Shown one piece after another: positions 45,543-53,270 of a DNA stretch of 53,270 bases (its first letter is position 1; each line of letters opens with the position of its first letter). The position numbers and the translations under genes are program-made. Origin of the DNA: Candidatus Nitrosocosmicus arcticus (GTDB lineage Archaea; Thermoproteota; Nitrososphaeria; Nitrososphaerales; Nitrososphaeraceae); NCBI RefSeq assembly GCF_007826885.1, contig NZ_ML675594.1:1-53270 (forward strand), in the 5' to 3' direction. The notes below the pieces were generated by a model that made no database searches, was not told where the DNA came from, and saw only the letters and a program-made list of their open reading frames with translations.

Positions 45543-46166
45543 GCCAACATGTGTCCCAAAAAAATGACTTACAAGGTATAAAGATAACCTTATGCCTGAA
45601 GCAACCCCTGCAGAAGTAAATATAGGTCCCTCGATTGTAAAAACCACATTTTTTTGTATCTGTGCTTTGGGTGCAGATTCGCGTAGAAAATTGTATGCTC
45701 TCCAATGAGTGGTAGCTTTTTTTCCATCCAAAAGTCCCGCCCTTCCAATTAGACTCGAACCCGTACATACTGATGCGGTTAAATTGGATTTTGCAGATAG
45801 TTTTGATATCTCTTGGATCAGTACAGAATTATTTACCTCTCTACGTGTACCCCACCCCCCAGGTATAACAAATAAATCCAAATCTGGACAATCATCAAAA
45901 GTAAAATCCGGAATTAGTTTTAATCCTCCGATTGCGATAACAGGTGTTTTTTTTTCAGACAATAGTACAACTCGAAATGGCGATGTGGTTTCATATCTTT
46001 TGTCTTCATCAAGCCGTGTCATAGAAAAAACTTCGAATGGACCGGCAACATCCAGAACTTCTACGTCGTTAAATATCAAAATTCCTACAGTCTTCACACT
46101 AGAATTTTTTTTTTCCGTTGTAGATAACATATCTAAATGCATAATAACGCCACCTTTATTTTTCAC
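45501..46166 (-). CDS. DJ-1/PfpI-family protein (GATase1-like, isonitrile-hydratase-like)
   Basis: 221-residue class I glutamine-amidotransferase-like protein. GILIFNDVEVLDVAGPFEVF near the start is typical of the AraC-regulator/isonitrile-hydratase branch; FVIPGGWGTRRE and the nucleophile elbow ASVCTGS with C134 follow, then KKATTHWRAYNFL with the His. No DNA-binding domain is attached. The frame begins at GTG 46166, but ATG 46142 is better placed: AAGGTGG lies about eight bases ahead of it as a possible ribosome-binding site, and TATA-like TTTTAAAA sits further upstream. The true product may therefore start at HLDMLST. The 3' end is duplicated. Confidence 0.85.
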   Translation of the reverse strand: MKNKGGVIMHLDMLSTTEKKNSSVKTVGILIFNDVEVLDVAGPFEVFSMTRLDEDKRYETTSPFRVVLLSEKKTPVIAIGGLKLIPDFTFDDCPDLDLFVIPGGWGTRREVNNSVLIQEISKLSAKSNLTASVCTGSSLIGRAGLLDGKKATTHWRAYNFLRESAPKAQIQKNVVFTIEGPIFTSAGVASGIRLSLYLVSHFFGTHVGKETARFLEFPYPV

Positions 46167-46361
46167 TGTATTGATTTTAAAATTTCAACGAATTATCAGG
46201 GTTTAGACTTACACCATCATTAAGATATAGTATAGGTCTCATGAGGTCAGCATTTATACTTGTACCTTCTCACCTTTACCATACAAATTCCCAAATTTTA
46301 CTTTTTATTATGATGTCTGGCCGGCTTGAAATAGACAAACGATTATTCATTTATACAATAT

Positions 46362-47387
46362 ATGCGAACTAGTATCATGAAAGTCCAGGCCTTTGCGGCA
46401 ACCAAACCGGGATCAAAATTGAAACCTTTTGAATATGAACTAGGACCACTCAAACCTGATGAAGTCGACATAGATATCGAATATTGTGGCATATGTCATA
46501 GCGATCTACACATGCTCAAGAATGAATGGGGAATCACAAAATATCCATTTGTCCCAGGACATGAGATCATAGGAAAAATTTCAGCCGTTGGAAAAATGGT
46601 AACTCATTTAAAAACAGGTCAACGAGTTGGAGTGGGATGGAGATCTCGTTCATGTCAAACATGTGAACAATGTTTGAGTGGCTATCATAACCGATGTTTC
46701 ACTGGAGAGGATGTAATTGTAAGTAGACATGGCGGATTTGGAAACAAGGTCCGTTGTCAAGCCTTATGGGCTTTTCCACTCCCAGATAAACTAGACATTA
46801 AAACAGCAGGGCCACTCTTTTGTGGTGGTATTACAGTATTTAGCCCCATCATTCAAAATGGGATCAAGGCTACAGATCACGTAGGAGTGGTAGGGATAGG
46901 AGGGCTTGGCCATATGGCTCTTCTTTTTCTCAAAGCATGGGGTTGTGAAGTTACAGCTTTCTCTACCAATCCTAAAAAAGAGAAAGAGGTCCGGAAATTT
47001 GGTGCACATCATTTCATAAATTCCAATAATTTGGATAATCTGAGTTCATTGACAAATAAATTTAATCTGATCATTGTAACGGCAAATGTTGAGATAGATT
47101 GGGACGCCTATATCAATACTCTAGCCCCAGGAGGAAGATTACATATTGTTGGTGCGGTTCCACAGGTTAGGGCCACTATGTCTCCATTGATTTCTCATGA
47201 AAGATCAATAGGAGGCTCCCCTACAGGAGGTCCTGCGGTTATCTTGAGTATGCTCGGTTTTTGTACGCGACATCAGATCGGGCCACTTGTTGAGGAATAT
47301 CCATTGTCCAAAGTCAATGAAGCCCTTGAACATCTAGAAGCAGGAAAAGCAAGATATCGTATTATATTAAGAAATGATCTGACTTAA
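46362..47387 (+). CDS. Zinc-dependent alcohol dehydrogenase (YahK/CAD-like)
   Basis: NAD(P)-dependent medium-chain dehydrogenase acting on aldehydes or alcohols, 341 residues. Catalytic zinc ligands are in YCGICHSD and PGHEIIG and the later LFCGGITVF. The structural zinc loop keeps four cysteines, C-x2-C-x2-C-x7-C (SCQTCEQCLSGYHNRC). The Rossmann motif is VGIGGLGHMAL. The family branch is that of cinnamyl-alcohol/aldehyde reductases such as YahK. ATG 46362 opens the frame, but ATG 46377 is preferred: TATA-like TTTATACA at 46350 lies about 25 bases before it. Divergent from the DJ-1-like gene, with about 195 bases between. Confidence 0.92.
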   Translation: MRTSIMKVQAFAATKPGSKLKPFEYELGPLKPDEVDIDIEYCGICHSDLHMLKNEWGITKYPFVPGHEIIGKISAVGKMVTHLKTGQRVGVGWRSRSCQTCEQCLSGYHNRCFTGEDVIVSRHGGFGNKVRCQALWAFPLPDKLDIKTAGPLFCGGITVFSPIIQNGIKATDHVGVVGIGGLGHMALLFLKAWGCEVTAFSTNPKKEKEVRKFGAHHFINSNNLDNLSSLTNKFNLIIVTANVEIDWDAYINTLAPGGRLHIVGAVPQVRATMSPLISHERSIGGSPTGGPAVILSMLGFCTRHQIGPLVEEYPLSKVNEALEHLEAGKARYRIILRNDLT

Positions 47388-47643
47388 CCAATTATTGAGG
47401 AAATCTCATTTCTGTTTAAGATATAGTTATACTATTCCAACCAAATTCTAAATCACTTTTTTTCATTTTAATAAATTTAATCAAATAATAAAAGAAAAAA
47501 ATGGTGCCTCCAATTAGTATTAATTCATTTGTTTTCTTAGCGAATTTTCAAGACTTGACTTCATTAAAGTTCAATAAGCAACAGATTTTCTTGCTAGTTT
47601 AAACATACTTTCTTTATAACGATGTACCTATGATTAGTTTTTT

Positions 47644-49953
47644 TTAATTGCCTTTTGATGGTAAGATCAGTGTAAACTCGGAACCTTCAATTTTGTTATT
47701 TCTATCGTAACAATTTTTAGCCCATATCATGCCCTTGTGCGCCTCGATTATTTTTTTTGAAATGTACAATCCCAATCCTGTTCCTTTCCGTGATTTTGAT
47801 ACAAACTTTGTGAATAGATTGGGTAGAATTTCTGGATCTATCCCGCTCCCCGAATCACTAATGGTCAATCGAATCTCATGGGTTGCCATGTTCTCATTTA
47901 ACCGCAGAGTGATTGTCCCCCTTTCTGTAAATTCAACTGCATTCTCTAAGATGTTCATGATGACCTGAATTATTCGTGTTCTATCAGCAAATACAAATCC
48001 ATAATTTCTATTGCTTTCAGGATTAATATTATTGCAACCATTGAGTCTGGAATCGTACAGAATTTCCAACTGATTCTTATTTAAGAGATGTATATTATTA
48101 TTGTATTCTCTTACAATTTCTATTACAAGTTTCTCTAAATTAAAATTCTCTTTATTTAGTATCAATAACTCATTTTCTAGTTGGGTAACATCCAATACTT
48201 TATCAATCAAACGTGCAAGCCTCTTTGTGCTCTGATTCATAGTAACAATAAAGTTACTATATTTTTCGATGTTGCCCTTGGTATTCATCAATATATCGGA
48301 AAACCCTAATAATGATTGCACAGGGTTTCTAAGTTCATGCGCCGCAATATTAATAAATTCTTTCTGTAACCTGTCTTGTACTTTTAGTTTATCGTATAGT
48401 TCCGCTTGATTCCAAAGAGCTTCAAATATAGACGCATATGATTTAGAAATCCTGTGACTATTTGAATAGGATGAAAGTCCAATAGACTCAACCATATCAA
48501 TCGAAGGTATATTTTTTGATTCGATTATCAATGATTTATTCTTATCAACAATTAAGAATCCTATCTCAGTAAATAACCTGCTGTTTAAAATTTTCAATTT
48601 AAAATTTTCGACATCCTTAAATTGAAATTCCATCGGGACCCCACCAGAGTTAGAACTGCCAGGAATATTTCCATTAAATTTATCAAACAGTGTCAAAATT
48701 TTGTGCTGCATTTCATTATCAGTTTCCTCAACGATAAGGATTCTGATATTTACATTCTTTTTTGATTGAGCGATATTCTTCATAAATTCCATCATTCCCG
48801 ATTCTACCTGTCTCAAAAATGAATTAAAATTGGGAAGAATGCCTAAAATTTCATATTTAGCAGATGATATCAACGTACGAATCAATTTCACTGACTCCTC
48901 AGGATCATCGATTGTCTCTATAAACGATAATTCGGTCTCCTCTTCTAGTGACTTTATGATTCTTTCTGGATCTTTGCTATTCTTCCAAAGCTCTTCAAAT
49001 ACATTTGTGAAATGATCTAGATATGATGGGTCATTACTATACAAAATACTATCAGTAGGATCGTTTTCTCCTGTTCTCTTAACAGATATAATAAGATCAG
49101 AATTACTGACAGTGTAGTCGATAGAAGATATATCTTTGCTATGTCTAATTTGTATTCCTAAATTCAGAAATTCTTTAATTATTTCTAGATTGTCTCTATT
49201 GATCTCGACAAGGATTCGTATTCGTTTATGCGCATTTATCCCCTCCTTTTTTAATGCATGTGTTATGGACTCAATAAGATAATTTTTGTTAATCTTTAAA
49301 CCGTCTATGGATGTACAAATATTAATTTCAGGAGAATTCCGTACTATCCGCCCTAACTCAGTTTCTATTAAGGAATCACTAGATTCTGTAATTAGTTTTG
49401 TTTCATAATATTTGATCCCTTCTTTTAATTCTTTAATCTTTTTTTGGGCAACTGTAGCATTTTTCCACAAAGTATCAAAAATAAATTGTCCCTGAGCAAC
49501 TACTGCGTCTACATTGCTGTAGATTACCTCTGTTAATGGCTGTGCTTCTTGAAGGACTGTAGTAGCCATGTACTCGGATTCATTTATAGCGATACCACCT
49601 TTAAGACCATCCATGTGTCTTAATTCAGTTACAGTTTTCACCAATTCCTCGCAATATTGTAGATTCTCTTTGGTGATTTCGGTTATACACCTAATTTTTC
49701 CACCCCTTTTTAGAATATCCGCGTAGCCATTGTAGTATTGTGGGATTTCAATCACTATTGAAGGAGCTTTATGATCAAATGTAATATCCATCTTTTGTTT
49801 AACATTTTTCATAAATTCTACTCCTTTTCCTACCGCATTTTTAGCTCCATATAATATCTGCGTATTCTTTTGCAGATGAAGACCATGAGTGGGTAATGAT
49901 TTCTCATCATATTCGCCTGGAGCCATGGATACACAAAAAATTACTATTGACAT
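47644..49953 (-). CDS. Soluble sensor histidine kinase with three related sensor modules
   Basis: 769-residue kinase without membrane segments. The dimerisation/phosphoacceptor box has H539 (IAAHELRNPVQSLLGFSDIL). The ATPase part has N671 (MNILENAVEF), DSGSGIDPEILP and KGTGLGLYISKKI. The first 520 residues contain three modules, each ending in YSN followed exactly 14 residues later by F-[DE]-x-LW: Y145/F159, Y305/F319, Y496/F510. The stretch before residue 10 is doubtful: ATG 49926 (MAPGEYDEKS) is the likelier start because the TATA-like TTTATATA at 49954-49962 gives initiation close to it. No response regulator is adjacent, so its partner is elsewhere. Confidence 0.9.
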   Translation of the reverse strand: MSIVIFCVSMAPGEYDEKSLPTHGLHLQKNTQILYGAKNAVGKGVEFMKNVKQKMDITFDHKAPSIVIEIPQYYNGYADILKRGGKIRCITEITKENLQYCEELVKTVTELRHMDGLKGGIAINESEYMATTVLQEAQPLTEVIYSNVDAVVAQGQFIFDTLWKNATVAQKKIKELKEGIKYYETKLITESSDSLIETELGRIVRNSPEINICTSIDGLKINKNYLIESITHALKKEGINAHKRIRILVEINRDNLEIIKEFLNLGIQIRHSKDISSIDYTVSNSDLIISVKRTGENDPTDSILYSNDPSYLDHFTNVFEELWKNSKDPERIIKSLEEETELSFIETIDDPEESVKLIRTLISSAKYEILGILPNFNSFLRQVESGMMEFMKNIAQSKKNVNIRILIVEETDNEMQHKILTLFDKFNGNIPGSSNSGGVPMEFQFKDVENFKLKILNSRLFTEIGFLIVDKNKSLIIESKNIPSIDMVESIGLSSYSNSHRISKSYASIFEALWNQAELYDKLKVQDRLQKEFINIAAHELRNPVQSLLGFSDILMNTKGNIEKYSNFIVTMNQSTKRLARLIDKVLDVTQLENELLILNKENFNLEKLVIEIVREYNNNIHLLNKNQLEILYDSRLNGCNNINPESNRNYGFVFADRTRIIQVIMNILENAVEFTERGTITLRLNENMATHEIRLTISDSGSGIDPEILPNLFTKFVSKSRKGTGLGLYISKKIIEAHKGMIWAKNCYDRNNKIEGSEFTLILPSKGN

Positions 49954-50060
49954 ATATAAAACCTATTTGAATAGTTCAAAGAAATCTAATCATGATTTTT
50001 TAAAAATTATACAGTAGAGAAATATAATACATTCACCCAAATATACATGATTTTTTATAA

Positions 50061-50846
50061 ATGAATATGATAGTAGACGCAAACTGGTTGACTTCACAAC
50101 TAGACGATGAAAATTTGATCTTAATTGATTCCAGAGGGTTAATGCCCTTTAGATTCAGCCATATTAAGAATGCGATACCAATGGGTGTGGAAAATGTGAT
50201 ATCAATCGATGAAAATGGGTCTCATTTGGTCATTTCACCCCAAGAGGCTGAGCAAATTTTTACTGACATTGGTATTGATGACACCAAACTAGTCATAGTA
50301 TACGGCGAATACCCAGATCCTTCACTGGCAAGAATTGTTTGGACACTTATTTATTATGGCCATAGGAATGTAAAGATTTTAGACATTGGGTTTGAAGACT
50401 GGTTACGAATGGGATACCCTGTGACAAAAGACTTAAAATCCAAGAATTCAGCTTCAAAATCTGACAGACGATTTGTTGCACGTATTAATGCAACTGAGAG
50501 AGCGGACGCACAATTCATTAATGAAGAGCAAGGCAAGTCCGAAACTACTATCATAGATGCACGCACACCCCAAGAGCATTTCCAGGCAAGAATTCCAGGA
50601 TCAATCCTGCACAATTATGAAGAGGGAATTGGAGACAGGGGAAAAATGATCAAGGATGCTGAAATGTTAAAACAAGATTTCGAAAAAATAGGTATTACTC
50701 AGGACAAACAATTAATATGCTATTGTCACTCCGGAATTCGAGCTGCCCACACCTATTTGCAACTAAAACAAGCAGGTTTTGATAATGTAAGACTGTATGA
50801 TGGTTCTATCATAGATTGGGCCAAGCGTAAATATCCTTTAAGATAA
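50061..50846 (+). CDS. Tandem-rhodanese sulfurtransferase
   Basis: 261-residue thiosulfate/3-mercaptopyruvate sulfurtransferase-like protein with two rhodanese domains. The first (about 1-125: LIDSRGLMPFRFSHIKNA) lacks the active Cys and is structural, with VYGEYPDPS in its place. The second (about 150-261) has IDARTPQEHFQARIPGSI and the active loop CYCHSGIRA, with the nucleophilic Cys followed by the C-x4-R pattern. It moves sulfane sulfur to cyanide or thiol acceptors; the physiological acceptor is unknown. ATG 50061 is used; ATG 50067 is two codons on. Confidence 0.92.
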   Translation: MNMIVDANWLTSQLDDENLILIDSRGLMPFRFSHIKNAIPMGVENVISIDENGSHLVISPQEAEQIFTDIGIDDTKLVIVYGEYPDPSLARIVWTLIYYGHRNVKILDIGFEDWLRMGYPVTKDLKSKNSASKSDRRFVARINATERADAQFINEEQGKSETTIIDARTPQEHFQARIPGSILHNYEEGIGDRGKMIKDAEMLKQDFEKIGITQDKQLICYCHSGIRAAHTYLQLKQAGFDNVRLYDGSIIDWAKRKYPLR

Positions 50847-51114
50847 AATTATCATTAGATCTTGCATTGGATCTTGATAATCATAAAGCCTTTTGCTATT
50901 CACTGGAATAATCAAATAAGTACTGTCTTACGAAAATATCTTGATGGATTAACAAATAATCTAACTAAAAATCTACGATTACCTGGAATCTATCGTTTAT
51001 TTGTCTTTTTAGTGCAGTGCATCAAAGATCTATACGGATATGGGATTTACAATCGAGTTGAACACTTCTTTGGTCACTAATTAAAATATACGTTTTTGAC
51101 GACTAGATGTATTT

Positions 51115-51783
51115 CTATAACTTGGTTTCAATAATCGACCTTGCCTTTTCAAATATTTGAATCCACATCGGCCATGTTAAAGTCCCAGTATTGGTATTTC
51201 TCCTGCTTGGATGATACGAAACGATCAAAGTCTTATTAGAATCTACCTGGTAAACGCTATTATGTTTGAATTTCAATCCCCTTATATCATTCAATTTGCA
51301 ATATGTGTCAAAAGCCATTTTGCCTAAAGTTACGATTACAACTGCAGTACTTTTTAACAGTTTTAACTCGCTTATTAAAAAAAGGGAACAATTAGAAATT
51401 TCAACATTGGTGGGTTTGTTCATTGGAGGAGCGCATTTCACTATGGAGGTAACGTATGCGTCTGATAGGAGCAATCCATCATTAATAGATACGCTATTTG
51501 GGCTATTAGCAAAACCAGTTTCAAACATTGCTTTCATCAACCATTCCCCGGAGCTATCTCCTGTAAACATCCTTCCTGTTCTGTTACCACCATTGGCTGC
51601 CGGTGCTAAACCAATTATCAACAATCTCGCTTTAGGATCGCCGAAGGATGGGACAGGTTTTGTCCAATAAGTATGGCCTCTATATCTTTGTGGCCTATTG
51701 TCTTCCACTTTGCGAATATATTTCAGGAGACGAGGACACAGACGGCATCTAGTGATTTGTTCATTAACTTTATCTAATGACAA
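51115..51783 (-). CDS. Uracil-DNA glycosylase, family 5 (UDGb)
   Basis: Base-excision repair enzyme removing uracil and related deaminated bases, 222 residues. Motif 1 GLAPAANGGNRTGRMFTGD is diagnostic of family 5, which lacks the polar Asp/Asn of other families; the second motif is SYHPSRRNTNTGTLT. Iron-sulfur ligands are C13 and C16 (TRCRLCPRL) with later cysteines in VKCAPP and TYCKL. The frame is complete. It lies close to the convergent rhodanese gene across a gap of about 270 bases that contains no convincing gene. Confidence 0.93.
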   Translation of the reverse strand: MSLDKVNEQITRCRLCPRLLKYIRKVEDNRPQRYRGHTYWTKPVPSFGDPKARLLIIGLAPAANGGNRTGRMFTGDSSGEWLMKAMFETGFANSPNSVSINDGLLLSDAYVTSIVKCAPPMNKPTNVEISNCSLFLISELKLLKSTAVVIVTLGKMAFDTYCKLNDIRGLKFKHNSVYQVDSNKTLIVSYHPSRRNTNTGTLTWPMWIQIFEKARSIIETKL

Positions 51784-52106
51784 ATATTGTTCACCCGCCT
51801 CCTTTTTTTATTTTAGTGTGTCTAATATTCAATATAGTTCTTTACTATTGATTTGAGTATTGATTTTATTTGTGATGTATTTATAATTATTATGCAAACA
51901 CACGATGTTATTGCCGGAACAATTAAAATAACCGACACTAATGCAATTATTTATTGACAAATTCGATAATAAAATGAAAATTCTTTGAGGATTTTACAAC
52001 ATGGATCCAGTTTTCAATTTAGATATCTGTATTTCCAAATTTAAGTGAAATTAAAAATCCGATTTTAAAACAGAAGTGTTAAATATTAAAATTTATTATA
52101 CCTAAT
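51784..52106. other. AT-rich gap holding two promoters
   Basis: 323 bases between divergent genes, rich in T and A runs, with TATA-like TTAAAATTTATTATAC near 52085-52100 close to the next start. No gene or RNA was recognised. Confidence 0.5.
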
Positions 52107-52385
52107 ATGTACCCACTAATTGAATTCCAATACTGGACAGTTACTGAGTTTGTTAGACAGTTGATCGAAGGTAATGTGATTTCGACAATTGGAGATAAGA
52201 ACGTAGATGATTTGGATAAGAAAGTACTACAATGGATAGAACGAAGCTATGAAAAAGACTTTGATGTACATGAGGATGGAAAGTTACAAGATCTTACTAA
52301 AGAGATATTTGATCAAATCGTTTTTCTTCGACTTACAGGATTATTATCAGGGATTTTGTCCATACACAAATTTGGCAAGTCTTAA
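52107..52385 (+). CDS. Small hypothetical protein
   Basis: Unrecognised 92-residue acidic, mainly helical protein (EFVRQLIEGNVISTIG, DDLDKKVLQWIERSYEK) with no membrane segment or cysteine. The TATA-like sequence just upstream and ordinary composition support expression. Context gives no role. Confidence 0.6.
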   Translation: MYPLIEFQYWTVTEFVRQLIEGNVISTIGDKNVDDLDKKVLQWIERSYEKDFDVHEDGKLQDLTKEIFDQIVFLRLTGLLSGILSIHKFGKS

Positions 52386-52590
52386 TTCCTAAACCCTTTT
52401 TAAAATAGCATCTTATCAATAGGTAATAGGTTCGTATCAAAAATAATATCTAAATTCGAGGTATAAAATTTAACATCCTTTATGAGTATTGAAAGCGAGA
52501 GTGAGAAGAATTAGTATGTTTTATGGAGATGAATTATTGGAATTAGGCACACTGTAGTTCATTTGTTTTACTGCAACACTTTTTTAAATA

Positions 52591-53109
52591 TTAGTAATTA
52601 AAAAAAGTATATGATGTTATAGGGACATATTCAGGATCAAGAATGTCTTGGTCTTGTATTCCGTCTTGATTATCATCAAGTGTCTGAGCATAAACAACCA
52701 TCGTCAAGATTTTGTTTTTTGTGTTTAAAGTATCTGGAAGTTGAAATTCCAAATCAATATTATTCTTACTCAAATCCCATTTTTTTGCTTCTATTATCTT
52801 GTAGGAATCATCCTTTTTTTCCTGAATATATTGCAAGTCTGAGGGCAGGGGTTTAGAAATCATTAACTTCAGATCTCCAAAGTCGTAACTATTCTTGTCT
52901 CTATTTTTTTCATAATTTAGTTTGGTTGGAAACTCGTCTAAGAAGAATGATACGTGATTTATGACAAAATTTAATTTATTTTGATCATTGATTTCAGCTT
53001 CCAATTTTATATCTTCATTATTTTTTAGGATTTTAAGGTCTGAATTTAGATAGTGATTTTCAAAATTCTGACACCATGACAAAATAATATTTATTAAATG
53101 CAATTCCAA
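52591..53109 (-). CDS. Hypothetical protein with calcium-loop-like C-terminus
   Basis: Unrecognised 172-residue protein, rich in Lys/Asn/Asp with alternating strands. Near the C-terminus DDNQDGIQDQD resembles the DxDxDG calcium-binding loops found in dockerin or thrombospondin-type-3 repeats, usually extracellular. There is no signal peptide at the ATG 53109; the N-terminus is only mildly hydrophobic (LHLINIILSW), so the export signal may be lost or the protein may be cytoplasmic. No gene is seen in 53110-53270. Confidence 0.6.
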   Translation of the reverse strand: MELHLINIILSWCQNFENHYLNSDLKILKNNEDIKLEAEINDQNKLNFVINHVSFFLDEFPTKLNYEKNRDKNSYDFGDLKLMISKPLPSDLQYIQEKKDDSYKIIEAKKWDLSKNNIDLEFQLPDTLNTKNKILTMVVYAQTLDDNQDGIQDQDILDPEYVPITSYTFFNY

Positions 53110-53270
53110 TGACTCACATGAGTATGAAACATGTTTAAAATATTATTTTTAGTGCCCGTTTGTTGCAACAAGTTCTCACTCATTATGGATCATTGAGTAT
53201 TTCTAAATCATTAATTGCCTTGTATTGATCAATGACTGGACAGTAAACGCTTGTAATCATTACATAAATC

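Noticed and set aside
50862-51080. Open frame of 72 codons after the rhodanese gene
   Set aside because: It has a TTG start, no recognisable motif and lies in the 3' region between convergent genes; probably non-coding.

Overview
The window is AT-rich archaeal DNA, almost certainly from an ammonia-oxidising-type thaumarchaeon (Nitrososphaeria, most like the Nitrososphaera/Nitrosocosmicus group). The evidence is: coenzyme F420 genes (cofC, cofD, cofE); archaeal-type ProRS, Sec11-like signal peptidase, NreA, Cdc48 and a 20S proteasome beta subunit; a DnaJ-ferredoxin fusion of the kind described from Thaumarchaeota; and a decayed copy of an HTH family that, as I recall it, is multicopy in Nitrososphaerales. 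Many genes have a TATA-like box about 25-29 nt upstream of the start codon, so they are probably leaderless, and several of these start with TTG or GTG. No ribosomal RNA, CRISPR array or intact insertion sequence was found.

Layout. 1-12 kb is core metabolism: leuC-leuD, cofE, a DRG-type GTPase, a candidate C/D box sRNA, RNase HI, an isocitrate/isopropylmalate dehydrogenase-family enzyme, a HemK2-like methyltransferase, a membrane cupredoxin and the cofD-cofC pair. 11.3-17.7 kb is an RNA and ribosome-biogenesis neighbourhood: a NOP2/NSUN methyltransferase coupled to a NIP7-like PUA protein, the RNase P RNA gene (rnpB, recognised from its conserved core), tsr3, signal peptidase, proS and an MCTS1-like PUA protein. 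18-21.6 kb holds a GHKL ATPase, a proteasome beta subunit lacking the catalytic Thr1, tRNA-Arg(CCU) with an intron in the D arm, and an orphan CARF-type regulator.

21.6-30.5 kb is looser accessory DNA: a frameshifted HTH pseudogene, about 0.9 kb of apparently non-coding sequence, an O-methyltransferase, a repeat-rich Ser/Asp surface protein, a gamma-carbonic-anhydrase-like protein, and a TetR regulator facing a nucleotide-sugar dehydrogenase and MFS exporter through a perfect 12-bp palindrome. 30.5-34 kb is a DNA-repair pair (PolX, NreA with a PCNA-binding tail). 34-41.5 kb has an MFS transporter, a glutamine synthetase, DnaJ-Fer and several small zinc-ribbon or secreted proteins separated by long AT-rich gaps. 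41.7-53 kb has Cdc48, HtpX, a DJ-1/PfpI protein with a 44-bp tandem duplication at its end, a zinc alcohol dehydrogenase, a soluble histidine kinase with three related sensor modules, a tandem rhodanese, a family 5 uracil-DNA glycosylase and two hypotheticals.

The observations most worth checking are the triple-module histidine kinase, the Thr1-less proteasome subunit, the D-arm tRNA intron, rnpB with its abutting 20-bp palindrome, the candidate C/D sRNA, and the TetR palindrome in front of a sugar-dehydrogenase/exporter pair. All protein calls come from reading motifs; no database search was run.
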